Source of the DNA: Chromobotia macracanthus
Lineage: Eukaryota; Chordata; Actinopteri; Cypriniformes; Botiidae
Reading direction: 5' to 3'
DNA: 64,000 nt
NCBI GenBank assembly: GCA_036877525.1
Contig: JAZGTH010000007.1
Location: forward strand, 3,351,001 to 3,415,000
Part shown: positions 10,760 to 22,380 of the stretch, in pieces
Numbering within the stretch: the first letter of the stretch is position 1
How the letters are laid out: each line of letters starts with the position of its first letter
Notes under the pieces: generated by a model
The model's database searches: none
What the model was told of the DNA's origin: nothing
The model's input: the letters and a program-made list of their open reading frames with translations, nothing else
Position numbers and translations under genes: made by a program

Positions 10760-11725
10760 ACGGTAATTCTGATTTCATGTTGATTTTTTTTTACATCCTA
10801 ATAGCAATTACTAAGTGATCTAAATATATTTATATATTTCAAAGCTAGCTTGCTATTCCACCCTTGAAAGTTGCCTACCCCACGTTTAGGAGGGCACGTT
10901 TGCAAACCAATGTAGTAAAGCTGTCAAAGTGTATGAGATGGTCCAGAATGGTGGTTTTATCAGTGCTGATATTCTGCACAAGGCCTGTGTTGTGTTTTTA
11001 AGGAGTTAGACTGCGGTCGGGGTTCATTATCTGACACTCTGGAGCGTTCTTCCGCCAGGCCACTCAAACCGAGCGGAGTCGAGTCTCTCCATCTCCGTTG
11101 TGATGGCAGCAGCAGTCTCAGGGCTTTCCTGTCCGCGGGCGTGAGCCGCCAGGCGGATGACATGGCCTGTTATTCCACGTGTAAAGAATTGGCAAATTAC
11201 ACAGTGAGGAGATGAAAGGACCACTGAATTCCTGCCAGTACGGTCTAAGTTTTGCAGCTGCGAAAGCCAAGTACCGGGCTCACCAATCAGATCTCCCATG
11301 AGCACACAGTGGATTCAGATGTCAGTGTCAGGAACAAACACGCAATGGGGTGAGATAATTATCAGACTAATACTTTTTATAGCCTCTGTAGAGTTGTAAT
11401 GGTTGGGTAAAACTTCCCTCTCAAGTGTCCAAAAAGTCGTAAACCAGCAGAAAATGTCAGCGAAGTGATACTCAATCTGTTCATCTGAGAAGGGTGGACA
11501 TATCGTGGAGCCAACAGAAATGTCCTCTTAGAAACGGTTCCTCTTCACTTGCGCTTATTTACATTTAAAAGGTCACTTCAGAGGCACTTCCATGTAGGTG
11601 ACTTCATACAGCAGTTTTTGTTTGACAATCTGTTTTTTGTACATCAGCAGTCACACATTTGAACTGATGTTTATCATGTTGAAAAGTCTCACATAAGATG
11701 ATCATTCATCTTTGAAAAGAGCAAA
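10760..11725. other. Non-repetitive DNA with GC-rich core (about 10985-11165)
   Basis: The core carries several CpGs (GTCCGCGGGCGTGAGCCG near 11131-11148) and no repeat. Overlapping minus-strand frames (10960-11305) have no recognisable product. Possible conserved non-coding element or lost exon; neither is demonstrated. Confidence 0.35.
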
Positions 11726-12011
11726 TTAAAGCTGCAGTCTGTAACGTTGGCCTCTCTGTCGCCATCTCTGTCTGAAAAATAAAACTGCAGGTTTCTTTAC
11801 ATACTTTTCTTGTTGTATGTTAAAGTCAAAAGAAGCCAAATTGACTTTTCCAGAGAACGCGGACCTGACAGCTCAAATTATAAATCATTATAAGAAGTTT
11901 ACAGTGAATCAGTAAAGGTAAAGAAACGGTTTTGAACATTGATCTGTCATGTACTTGCTATATAACAGATTTTTGGTTTATTCTAAACCAAAAAAAGTTT
12001 TGCAGCTTTAA
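11726..12011. mobile_element. MITE, family D, full-length copy
   Basis: Starts TTAAAGCTGCAGT and ends TGCAGCTTTAA, a terminal inverted repeat. The interior is homologous over most of its length to 20278-20520 (shared: GTCTGAAA, AAACTGCAGG/AAATTGCAGG, GAAGCCAAA, GACCTGACAGCTCAAATT, CTGT..TGTACTTGCT). No open frame. Non-autonomous DNA element of unknown superfamily. Confidence 0.75.
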
Positions 12012-12136
12012 TGTAGATTGCGTAGCTAAAATAATGTGGTTTTGGATAAATTTGATGAAAAAATTACTATAGTTTATATTCAAATCATTTTGAATTTTCA
12101 ATGCCTGGTGACAACTCACCAGGCATTTATGGGTCT

Positions 12137-12262
12137 TTTTCTGAGGAGAAACATCAGAGATGCATGTGACGTGCAACAGTTTCCATTTGCTCTCCAGCTA
12201 ATCTTGTTGTCTAGCAGAAACAATTGAAATGTTAAAGAGACGTCTGTTATTTTTCATTCTTA
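12137..12262 (+). repeat. Family F outer segment, second copy
   Basis: Aligns by eye with 4779-4916: GAGAAACATC, TTTCCATTTGCTCT, TAATCTTGTTGTCTAG, ACAATTGAAATG, AGAGACGTC and TTTTTCATTC occur in the same order and spacing. Confidence 0.6.
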
Positions 12263-12719
12263 TGGGATGTGAGCCTTGTGTTGTTCACATCGTTGGGTGC
12301 ATTGTTTTTCTTGAATAGTACAATAGTCAAACAAAATTACTTATTTAAGCTTGGCATCAAGTTGCAAGGAACTCCCTGAGTTAAGAAAATCCTTAGTGAC
12401 AACGCTCTTACAATTACAAAGGGTTTTTTAATTTATGGGGTTTCTTGCAATTGGGCCCTGGTTCCTCACGCTGACTACACAGCTGAAGTTAATACTCAAT
12501 GTTGAGTACAGTACAATATGTATCGTCAATAGACATAGCAGAAAGCAGACTAATCCTCTTAAGATTAACTTATCCTCTCAGAACAGACATCTCTAATCAT
12601 GAAATCGTGCACAGTATGTTGCAGAGACCAGAACTGCCTTCAGTTTCCACCCACCTACTCATCATTAGCACGGTCAACAAAAGTTTAAGGACCTATCAGG
12701 GGACTTGTAGCGGAAACAG
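12263..12719. other. No feature recognised
   Basis: Unique-looking, with an 85-codon plus-strand frame (12499-12756) that runs into the neighbouring MITE and so is not a real gene. Confidence 0.5.
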
Positions 12720-12908
12720 CCCAGCTAACAAGGAGTGTTGTCAGAACATTGGTTAACATTCTTTAAAAGCTCTCTTAAAGTTATCAGAAAACCTTCTTGC
12801 AGTAACTTCAGGAGAACTTTTTTAACGTTAAAATTGAAGTAAAATGGAAACATTTACTAAATGGAAATGTTAGAGAAACATTCTTATGACTTAAAATTGT
12901 TAGCTGGG
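12720..12908 (+). mobile_element. Family A MITE, internally deleted copy
   Basis: Begins CCCAGCTAAC and ends GTTAGCTGGG, an exact 10-bp terminal inverted repeat. At 189 bp it is about half the length of the copy at 16184-16556. The 5' third and the 3' end (AAACATTCTTA...AAAATTGTTAGC) are kept and the middle is missing. Confidence 0.85.
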
Positions 12909-13767
12909 AGGTCCTGAGACATAAGGGCACTTCAGAATTGACTCTGTCTTTTGGTATGAGTTCCAAGTCTTAAGTGCCATCTGCTATCTGAGAACATGAA
13001 TAACTCATTAGTCTTGGAGGTCAGTCATAGTTCCCAGCGTTTCTCAGTAACCAAAGTTGGATTCATCAAACTGGACTTACTGCTGTCTTGCTTGCTGGTG
13101 TCTGATTGAACGGTTTTCACCTAGGGATGAGTTCCTTTTCATGGCTTTAAAATTTGTACTACAAGAAGTTGTATTTTGTGTCACATTTTTGCCTGTAGTT
13201 TATAGCTCATTTTATATAGTAAATGGAATTTGGATGCCATACCTTCTATGAGCTACAAAGGCCCACATTGGAAGATTTATGGTACCTCCATTCAATTGCT
13301 GTAATGTACCACAAGCTCTCTTTATTAAATAAATTTGTTTGTGCTTTTAGATTTAGAGCCGCAGTGTTTTCAACAGGCACGTTTTACTGGCTGAGCTTCT
13401 GGTCCGCTACAAGAGGCACACAGCATCTGTCACTTAACATCTGCTCTCCAGGAAACTTCTTAGTCCAACCGTTATATATTTATTGCCCGTACCAATCTTA
13501 ATAATGCCAAATTTATGGCATGCATTTCAGTAACACAGTGATGCAGAGTAATAGAAATGCAAGTTGCATCATGCTAGACGGAAAGCAATGGCGCGACGCT
13601 GCTCGGCTATTCCGAGAAATTAAGTGATGGGAAAATGTGCTGTACGATTTCTTAGTACTTGTTAAGACAGCTTCACTATTGCTCTTGCTTATTCTAATAG
13701 TACGGGATTAGAATAAACCATATAAAGGAACCACAATATCATGTAGACTTGTGGTTTCTGCGATATC
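12909..13767. other. No gene recognised; one imperfect inverted repeat
   Basis: GGCACTTCAGAATTG (about 12926) and the near complement CCAAGTCTTAAGTGCC (about 12963-12978) could form an imperfect hairpin. Short plus-strand frames at 13057-13501 are unrecognised. Confidence 0.4.
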
Positions 13768-13809
13768 TGTGACATGTTTGTTCTTACAACCTAAAATTGT
13801 TACCTGGGA
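13768..13809 (+). mobile_element. Family A MITE, 3' end fragment
   Basis: TGTTCTTACAACCTAAAATT followed by GTTACCTGGG, the usual right end of family A with one changed base in the terminal repeat. Confidence 0.6.
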
Positions 13810-13810
13810 A

Positions 13811-13873
13811 ATGCCCTAGCACCTACCTAGAACTCCTTAGCAACTCATATAGCAATGCCTTGGTATCCACCCA
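13811..13873 (+). repeat. Decayed minisatellite (CTAGCA.CCACCTAGAA type)
   Basis: Imperfect units around CCTAGCACCTACCTAGAA, CTCCTTAGCAACTCATATAG and CAATGCCTTGGTATCCACC. These resemble a CCTAGCAACCACCCAGAACA-type minisatellite that I know from cyprinids. A second remnant is at 53588-53717. Confidence 0.5.
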
Positions 13874-16183
13874 AGTATAATGTCAGTGACTTTTGCATAG
13901 GAAACATTTCTTCATATTTTCTTGAAGAGAAAGATTACAAAACTCTTCCTGCATCTTGTTGACATTTTGAGCAGCAGCAGTAGTAGGCAGTACAGTAGGT
14001 GTTTTACAATGTGTATGTACAGTATGTGAATGTATTTGCATATGTAGGTGGGCTGCTATACATGCACTTACCAAAAGCAATAGTCACATTTCACATGTCA
14101 CATGTAATACACGCACACACTGTAAAAACAGATCGAACAAAAAGTACAATTAGTAGTATAATTAGGCCTATAGGTGACAAGCACTCTTTATAGCACTCAA
14201 ACTGAGACGTTGAGCATTTAAAGGACACATGGTCCCATAAAAATCCGTACTGCAGCTGTTTGTGAACGATCATTTTAACATGAATAAATTCTCAAAAAAA
14301 TGAGTCACTTATTCTCTTTGTTCATATTATTGGAGTTACATCATTCTTGATCTAACAAACTCTGTGTTGTTCCAGACCGGATCTCTGTGACTTACCGTGT
14401 GAATTCTTTGCGAGTTATCCAGCGAATCATTTTTTTCTATTTTTACTGGAATTCTGTCCCGTGTCCTGACTCTAATGCTGATCTATGTGCCGTTAAAATC
14501 AACAGCCGTGAGAGGATGAGTCGAAGACAAAATTAAATAAGCATCACTTCAGCACATTGGCTTTATTTTAACAACAGCTCTAAAGATTTTGCCATGACCA
14601 AAATATGGCAGGTACCAGTATGTGTCGCAGTGTGTTGAAAAGCCAGCTTTGTATTTTGTATAAAGTACTGACTTCCAGGTCTCTGGCTCAGCTGGGGTTT
14701 GTGTTCACTGTCTAAAAAAGGTAGGATAGCATAACAAAAATGTTTTTTGGAACAAATCACCTACCTTGCTGTTAACTATGTTGGCATTATGTTCTCCTGG
14801 AAACTTTTGCAATAAGGATTTTGTAATTATGGTATGTTCAGATGTTTTCTGTCTGAAAAAGGACAGAATTCTGAAAATCTCTCATTTTTTCTCATTTTTT
14901 AAATCTGTGACAAGGTGACAAGGATAGGAGGCTTTCATGCACTTACACAACACAATGAAGAACAAAGAATGCCCATTAAATGTATCAATTATGTTTGTGT
15001 TGCCACAAAGAATGATGGGAAATGTAGTTTTCTCACACAAGCCTGTCATTTTAAAAACTGAGTAGTATTTCCCTTCAAGCTTTAACATCACACACAAGCT
15101 CCGTTTCAAAACCTAGTGAGCTGCCTACATAGTAAGTAACTGTGTGCACAGGATTTCAACACAGTTCAGATTGATCTTCTTTTGTCTTGCATTGAAAATA
15201 TACACCTTTAAATGCCTGACCTCTCATTGGTCCACCCCCTGTTAAAACTGTTTTCCCTTATCATCAAGCCCTATTTAAAGGCAGGCAGCTATAGGCACAT
15301 TGTTGTAATCATCACCCTCAGTATTTATATCTCTGCGTTTGCCACAGCCACGACGTTGGCAGACTCAGCCGCCACCGTGTCATTATTCCAGAGCAAATCA
15401 ACCGAGCGCTGGCCGCAGCGCCGTCCTCTCATGTAATCCCTGACTGCACAGCACAGCTCTCTTCTGTGTGCTGTGTTGGGGTCTGGCACAGGCCCCTGTG
15501 CTGTCGGTCGCTAACGCTGCCACACAGACGTGGGGTAGCAGTGAAGTGCCACTGCTTCTATAAATTACATGTTAAGTCATGTATGGTCGTGGCGTCTGCT
15601 TTTAAAAGACTCGGGTTCTGGAGAATTTAACAAGGTGTGGCGCACATGAAAGCCTTTCTCTGTCACTCACTTCAAGGGGATTTAAGAAAAACAACAGCGG
15701 ACCAGACAGTTAGGAATCCAGGGTGCTAAAATGCAAAGTCCTTTTTCTTAAATAATAGCTCTATTCATTGAATACGGGTTGGCATTTGATTTAAAAACAT
15801 TGTTAGGGTGTTACGCAACAAGCTTTAAACACTGTCCTCGGTGAATGGGCACAGCCCAAACACTCAAACTTTCTGTTTTGAGGAATTTTTCTCTGGAATT
15901 TATCAGTCAAATGAAATCAGGTTCTGCTTTCTTAAGCCACAACCCAGCTAAAGTAACTCAAAATTCATGGGTTTAACATGGTCCCTACTTAGTGTTCACT
16001 GTTCATATCAAAAGGTATACCTGTGCTGCGGCCGTATCATCCTACCAAAGTCTTGAGTCCTGACACTGAGACAATGACAATGTGAGATTAAATATTTAGG
16101 TTTATTGGTAGCCCTACCGAGATATAAATTGACCTTAGGGAAGAAAATAAATATAAAATTGGACAAAAGACACAATATGGCAA
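13874..16183. other. Mostly unique DNA; GC-rich core at about 15330-15540
   Basis: No gene is recognised. The core (for example ACCGAGCGCTGGCCGCAGCG near 15399-15418) is richer in CpG than its surroundings and free of the window's repeats. A 74-codon frame (15212-15436, +) crosses it but has no domain and no obvious splice signals. Possible conserved non-coding element. Confidence 0.35.
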
Positions 16184-16556
16184 CCCAGCTAACCGTACCT
16201 AACGCTGGCTAACGTTCTGTAAAAGTTCTCAAAATCAAAAATTGTAATGTTATTGCAGTAACATTAGATTACTAATGAACATTAGATTGCATTAACATTA
16301 ATATTACACTTTTTTAATATTATATATACTATAAATCAAAAATGTTATTCTTCAGTTGTTATTGAAATGTAAAAAGTTACAGAATTAAACAATATTTGAT
16401 AGCGTACATATACATAAGCAATAATGTTAATACAACATCTTACAAAACTGGACATTTTGAACATTCCTAGAACCTTCGCAATGACATTTTTAATTTTTTT
16501 ATTACTTAATGGCAATGTTAGGGAAACGTTCTTACAACCTAAAATGGCTAGCTGGG
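16184..16556 (+). mobile_element. Family A MITE, longest copy
   Basis: CCCAGCTAAC at the left and GGCTAGCTGGG at the right. Internal landmarks that define the family are GGCTAACGTTCTxTAAAAG, TTGCAGTAAC, ATATCAAAAATGTTATTCTT, CATACATAAGCAATAATG, ACAACATCTTACAAAACTGG, GAACATTCCTAGAACCTT and TTACTTAATGG. No open frame. At 373 bp it is the best reference copy here for a consensus. It lies 575 bp upstream of another copy in the same orientation. Confidence 0.85.
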
Positions 16557-17131
16557 AGGATATTGTTGCATGTCACATGCTAAACAGTATTCACCACATC
16601 TGCGTTTGACTTTGAGCGGGTGATGATGTCTGGCATATTGGCGCGGGTGAATTGTTTGCGGAACGTCAGTTTAAGTGGAATGAATTGTGCCAAGTTTTTC
16701 AACTCTAAAGAATTTAAGGTTTGGTTACAGAAGGGAGGGGAGAGAATGTGTCTCGGAGCTAAAGCAGTCTGAAGTATTTCCACCTGGTACATGTTGTCTA
16801 GACGGAGATCATAGCTCTCGTGCACTCACCTGAAAACACTGTCGGAACTGAATTACATTCAGTTAGCGTGAGCGTGTGCACTGGGCCATCGGCAGCTTAA
16901 GCAATAATGGACATTTTGGAACCTGATGCTTCTGAGCATGTTTATGTCTGGTTAGATTTCAACCAGAGTAACTGTTTCCTAGAAACTGGAATTTCACCCT
17001 TATTCCGTTTTCTGTCTTGAAGGTTGTTCGTTTACATAACTGTTCAGGAAAACATTATCCAAGTATACACAGTCCTCTTCAATCATTATTAATGTAGTTA
17101 TTTAATAAAGCAATAAAGCAATGTGAAGCTG
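16557..17131. other. No feature recognised
   Basis: Unique-looking spacer between two family A copies. A minus-strand frame at 16580-16825 has no recognisable product. Confidence 0.5.
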
Positions 17132-17330
17132 CCCAGCTAACAGGGAACGTTCTCCAAAATCTCTCTCAACGTTATGCTAAGCGTTCTTGCAGTACCATCA
17201 GTACAATGGTCTTAACGTTATCTTTCATATATCAAAAACGTTTTTCTTAAGTTGTTAGTGAAACATTTTAAAAGCATTACAGAATTAAAAAAATGATTGA
17301 TTAACATTCTTATAACCAAGCAATGTCTTT
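17132..17330 (+). mobile_element. Family A MITE, 3'-truncated copy
   Basis: CCCAGCTAACAGGGAACGTT at the left end, then the family landmarks TTCTTGCAGTA, ATATATCAAAAACGTTTTTC, AAGTTGTTAGTGAAACATTT and TATAACCAAGCAAT. Similarity stops near 17325, before the right terminal repeat. Confidence 0.8.
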
Positions 17331-18211
17331 CTTGCATATCTTTTATTGTTTATTATATCCATCTGTATGAGCTGTGTGAATGTCAGTAGACCATCTCAGT
17401 GCGAGACAATAATTGATCTTTCTTTCAGATGGTGGAGGGTGTATTAGTTAGACACTAGATAGTGTGTGTAATACTTGAGATATTTTGTCACAGATGTAGC
17501 AGATCATTCAAGTATTCCATGCAAACAGAATTAACCTTTGTGCACAGTATATACACTGTATCCTGAATTATGTTCAGATAGCATGCTGTATGTGGGATTC
17601 AGGTCTCACTTGGGCTGAGTAATCTTACCAGAAGCATTTTTAGCTTCATAAGCAGTTAAAAAGCAGGAATAGTTACACGCAGACCAAGGACAGAATAAAA
17701 TCTCAGCTGGCTAATTGATGACAGGATCATACCAGGCGCTGCAGTACAACATCCTCGTGCTAATTTAGGCTTTGTGAGTTTAGGCCTGGCTGCCCCGCCC
17801 CTGCTGGGACAAGGGTACAATGTTATGGCCTCCAGATGGAACGTAATGAGGCACACCTGTGCTCGTAACCCTGAACGCCTGACTCAGCCCAACACACACC
17901 AGGACCTCAGCCCACTGCGGGTGGGCGCGCAACACGGACACAGCCAGTCCCAGCATTCAGTGCCAGAATGATCTTTAGCAGATAAACGGACTTATTTACA
18001 ATCTCTGTCTCAAAGCCAACGTTTTAGTGCAAGTCTAATGCTAAACCGAATGCAGACATATCAGTTTGTTGTGTTCAGAACAACTTGATAGTTGTTTATT
18101 GCATGATGCCTTTTATATGTAGACACTTACAAAGTCAGCAGATGTGTGATGGGTAATATCAGAAAATGAGTTTTGTGTGTCAGTCTCTGTTGTGATCAAT
18201 TTTCTGTGCGC
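17331..18211. other. Unique DNA with GC-rich patch (about 17735-17970)
   Basis: Contains two overlapping frames of 65 and 66 codons on opposite strands, neither recognisable. The GC-rich patch carries no repeat. The rest holds nothing I can support. Confidence 0.4.
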
Positions 18212-18336
18212 TTACCATCATATATCAAAAACTTCATTCTTAAGTCTTTGAATAACGTTCTTTTAATCCAACAATAATGTTAATACAATGTTCAAAAGTA
18301 CATTAACATTTTTGTTACTAAATGGAAACGCTGGGT
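18212..18336 (+). mobile_element. Family A MITE, internal/3' fragment
   Basis: ATCATATATCAAAAACTTC, ATTCTTAAGTCTTTG, CAATAATGTTAATACAATG, TTTTTGTTACTAAATGGAAA and a final GCTGGG. The 5' third is absent. It overlaps in content with the copy at 17132, so the two are separate copies and not halves of one element. Confidence 0.6.
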
Positions 18337-18910
18337 ATGAGGTTCCACAACAGTTAAGATTGTTCCTCAGTAAGTCGTTAAAATGGAAGTATAATAAATC
18401 AAAATTGGAAAAAATGCAGGTCAACATGTTTTATTTTAAGGCTGCATTTGCTGGTTGCTGATGCTTGTGTGGATCTGCGTCGTGTTTTCTTGCATTCGTG
18501 AATTTCAGCTACTTGTGAACAGGAATATAGAATGACACACAGAGAGATAAGTTCATTAAGAATTTACAAAGGTTAACCTAAACCAGTCTGAAGTGAGGCT
18601 TTATTTTCTTACTTACACGTCTGGAGTAACGTAATCAAACCGATTATGGAGCACTAGTGGTGTCAGTGGTAAAATGCGTCACACGTTTCGTGTTACGTTT
18701 AAATGTTTAAATTCTTTAAGGGTGGAAGATACTTTGCACTGTTCCTCTGACTTTGTCTCTTAAAGGAACAGCACAGCCGATACCTGAATGCTGAAATGGT
18801 TTGGGAATGTGTACAGTAGTTTAATTGTGTTGACTTGAGAGATTTCATACTGTTATTGTTTAATCCTGGATTGGAGTTTTCTTCTGGTTGTAACTCTGGA
18901 TATTTTAAAC
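18337..18910. other. No feature recognised
   Basis: AT-rich, no open frames of note, no repeat family. Confidence 0.5.
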
Positions 18911-19110
18911 AACACTCCTAAAAATTCTTCCCACTGATGGCATAGAAGAACAATTTTGTTCTTTTTTAAAGAACGTTCTTTCTTACCTTTTATAGTCTGT
19001 TGAACCTTCTTCCACTACAAGGAAACCTTTAGTGCAACAGAAAGGTTCTGTGGATTTTAAAGGTTCTGTATAGAACAATACAGCCTGACAAAGAACCTTT
19101 TAGGAGTGTA
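18911..19110. mobile_element. Palindromic MITE, family B, complete copy
   Basis: The left end AACACTCCTAAAA and the right end TTTTAGGAGTGT are inverted repeats. The interior is GGTTCT/AGAACC-rich, with GGCATAGAAGAACAATTTTG and TTTATAGTCTGTTGAACCTT, and can fold on itself. About 200 bp, no coding capacity. Relatives are at 22258, 39332 and 40150. Confidence 0.75.
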
Positions 19111-20277
19111 TATTCAATAAACAGTCCTTCAGCTTGTTTTTTACTTGATCCATCTTTTCCAATTCAACAGATGCTACTAAATTGTCTACAAGGTGAAATG
19201 TGAAATGCTTTTTAATGTTATGACACGGTTTGTCAATCCAGCATCCAAAGTTTGTCTTGACAAACTTTTCTTTTGTAGTTCATCTGTGTAACATTACAAC
19301 CTCCTCCTCAGTGTTTCATAACTCCTGATCAGTGCAGTGAAGGCGTTTAATCACATTTACTGTACATTAAAATGCAAAGAAATTCTGTCCATCCCACAGA
19401 ACAATAAAACTATACGGCTGCTGCTTTAAACTCTTGACATCATAAACTCTTTAACCATCATCCGAGCTTTTAACTGGTACAAAAGGTTTTAAAAGGTTTA
19501 TTTGCCATCATTAAAGTAAATCACAAAGTAATATAAATGGTGTGAGGAGGCTGGAGTTCATATTTTGCTATGAGAAAACCTCACAGGCGACGAGATACCA
19601 ATAATCAAAGCAGATGTTAAAAATATGCGCATTAGAATCACAGGAGTTTTTAAAATGCCCTGCTCACATTTATAGTGTTGCCATTCTTATTAAATCAAAC
19701 ACAGAGGTCTGTTATTCTGTGTGAAATGGGATTATTATGATCCCATCACTGGCGGATTTATTCAAAGAAGTATTCAGTGCAACTTAAGCTCTGTCAACTG
19801 CATTTGTGAACCAGAAAATAAACACAACCGAGACTCACAGTAAACCTTAAACTACAGTTTTAAAAGTATAGCCATGAGACTGACTTCATTATTCATGATG
19901 GCTAAACATGATCCACTGTTAGCATGAGATTAGGGAGATAGACTCGCTTACTGACCTTGTCTGTGTAAAGTTATGTTTAACAGAATAAACCCTCAGGTAC
20001 GCTAGCCAGGTTTACTTCAGCCAGAAGTTTATTACTGTAACTGCATTTTTTGCCATCTGTGTTAATTTTTATGTAGTTCGTACAGCTGAACTCATAAACT
20101 CATATTTAGGGGTTGGCTGTAACCAAAACTCATATTGTTGACGTCAAAGGCTGTGTGTCCAAACAAACTATACGGTATATCTATGCAAATCCATCTGTCA
20201 TTTGTTAGAAGCTAGCCAGATCAGGCAGAAGCCAATATGGACATGTTGTGTGATTGTTAAATAATACACTTGAAACA
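19111..20277. other. No feature recognised
   Basis: Over 1.1 kb without a notable open frame or a repeat shared with the rest of the window. Confidence 0.5.
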
Positions 20278-20520
20278 AAAGTCTTTGTCTGAAACATAAA
20301 ATTGCAGGTTACTTTACATAATTGTCTTTACACATGTTGATGTCAATTGAAGCCAAACTGATATTTTCTGGAAATCAGACCTGACAGCTCAAATTCTACA
20401 TCATTATTATAAAGATATTATTAGAAAGATATTGAGACCATTTCAAACACTTATCTGTTGTGTACTTGCTCAATAACTTTTTTGTTTATTTTTAACCAAA
20501 ATAAAGGTTATGGGTTTAAT
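20278..20520. mobile_element. MITE, family D, copy with eroded ends
   Basis: Interior homologous to 11770-12011: TTTGTCTGAAACATAAAATT, TGCAGGTTACTTTACATA, GAAGCCAAACTGA, GACCTGACAGCTCAAATT and TGTTGTGTACTTGCT. The terminal GCTGCAG repeats are no longer recognisable. Confidence 0.7.
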
Positions 20521-20847
20521 GAAATGTTTGTTTACTTGTACATAAATAACTTTTGCTTCGGTTGGGTTACCAGTTGATGTCCAGACTGGATCCTGAAGAT
20601 CAAGCCATTGAGAAGAGGCAGTAACCACCAGCTTTCTGTTGTTTTGATTGACATTGGTGAAACCTAGTCAATATAACTCGAGTTAGATTTAATTACTATG
20701 ATGCATTGGTAAGTAATGGTGATTTTTAAACCTTCCTGTCATTCTGTAATTAGAAAACTCTTCCAAGCAACTTTAACTCTTTAACAACCTATTTTAATTT
20801 GATACATCCCTCATTAAGAATGCCAACTTAACCATCTTAAATGCCCA
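20521..20847. other. No feature recognised
   Basis: Short spacer between families D and H, with no gene-like signal. Confidence 0.5.
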
Positions 20848-20950
20848 TACTGGTCCAGGCTAGTTTGTGCTGGCTTGGTGCTATTTTTAGTTGATGCTAA
20901 GCAAAACGTAGGTGGTGAAGCTGGTTGACCAACATGGTCTTTCTGGTAAC
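20848..20950. mobile_element. Family H MITE, degenerate copy
   Basis: CTGGTCCAGGCTAG, TTTGTGCTGGCTTGGTG, GAAGCTGGTTGACCAACATG and GTCTTTCTGG repeat the CCAGC/GCTGG vocabulary of 7365-7487 in a similar arrangement. Confidence 0.5.
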
Positions 20951-22257
20951 ACTGTTTGACCAAAGAAGTCTTTTAGTTTTAGTTCAGAAGCAGAACAAAA
21001 TTCTCTCCATGTGAACTCCATGTGAGGTCTAAGCTTAAAAAAAGAATATAATAGTCAATATTTGTAAGAACAATATTTAGCTATATTCTCTGAGTTTTAA
21101 TCTCTCAATGTGTCTTTTAAATGAAATATAACTTGTGTTAGGGATTTAGATATTTTATCAAGACAACTAGACCAAAATGCTAAGACTTTTTTCAGGGAAC
21201 AGATTTGATCTGCTTCTGACAGATGTCACAGTCTTGGCCTCCTTTCACCACACAGTGATTGGCTGCTGTCCAGCATTTTTCGCCTCTCATTTGCATAAAG
21301 TTCAGCAAAGTTCAGCAATGTTTTTATACTGTTACAGCTTGCTCCACTGTCAATCCCACAATGCCTTGCACAAGCTCGACTCAGTTCCCATAGAGAATGT
21401 ATTGGAAACGCCTAGTGTCAGTACATATGTACAAGGGTGTAGAGAAGTTCAGCAGGGGTTCATCTGGTCTTTGTTGCTCTTAATTAAATGCAAAGCATAC
21501 AAATAAGCACAGAAATAGTCCTTCTGTGTTTATGAGTAGATATACACAAAGCAGCCAGATAGCACCAGATACATATGTCCTTTCTTTTCGACTGAAATGC
21601 ACCTTATTGATTATTCCAGTAACTTTGCCAGCTTGACTTTTATAGAAATGTTGCCGCATACATGTCTGCTGTGTTCCTTTGTTATATATTTATTTATTTC
21701 CAGAGTCTTGAGCCTTGTCAGATCATTATACTTCAACAAAGCTTTACAAAACAGAAACTAAGATCAGCTACACACTGTTCTGATGGTATGAAGCATTGAA
21801 TAACTAAAGCAGAGTTTAGAAAAAAAGTTAAAGTCGGCCCTACCCACACCTCTGTTCATCAAGCAAGTGCTTACTAACCCTCTGTAACGTCCAGATCCAA
21901 TATCACGTGCTGGCCTGTCTGTGGCCTGGAATGCTGGGAGTGACTTCCTGTTGCATGCATTTGGTCCTCTGCTTCACATTGTGACATCACCATGGTGTCT
22001 CCCAGCAGGCGTCTGCAAGTGCGGGTCAGCCCAAAGAGAGAAAGAGCAAAAAGTGAGATAGAGGGAAAGAGGGAACAACAAAAAGTCACGAATAAAAAGG
22101 GGTGAACAAAAGGGTATTTCCCCAGATGTTTTTTTAAGAGGACATATTGCTCCTCGGGTCACTGTGGGAATAGTGTTTCATTTAACGTTTGTTTTGGATG
22201 GAGTTCCAGTGTGTGTTTTACCGCAGTCAGATCTACAGACCATAAGATTATACCACT
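20951..22257. other. No gene recognised
   Basis: A 109-codon plus-strand frame (21177-21506) has no signal peptide, domain or splice context I recognise, and its length is within chance expectation. No repeats. Confidence 0.5.
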
Positions 22258-22380
22258 ATGTGCTTTTAAAAATAAAGGTCCTTAAAATGTTCTTTGTCAA
22301 AGTACACGAGGAACCTTTAACTTCCATAGAAACGTTCTATTGTACAAAAGCTTTTTGGTAGTGGAAAAAGGTTCTTTTTT
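22258..22380. mobile_element. Family B MITE fragment
   Basis: AAAATAAAGGTCCTTAAAAT, GTTCTTTGTCAAAGT, GAGGAACCTTTAACTTCCAT, ATTGTACAAAAGC and GTAGTGGAAAAAGGTTCTTT match the interiors at 39332-39580 and 40150-40352. Confidence 0.65.

Noticed and set aside
17132..18336. One family A element split by an 880-bp insertion
   Set aside because: The two pieces overlap in element content (both contain the ATATATCAAAAA and TTCTTAAGT blocks), so they are separate copies.
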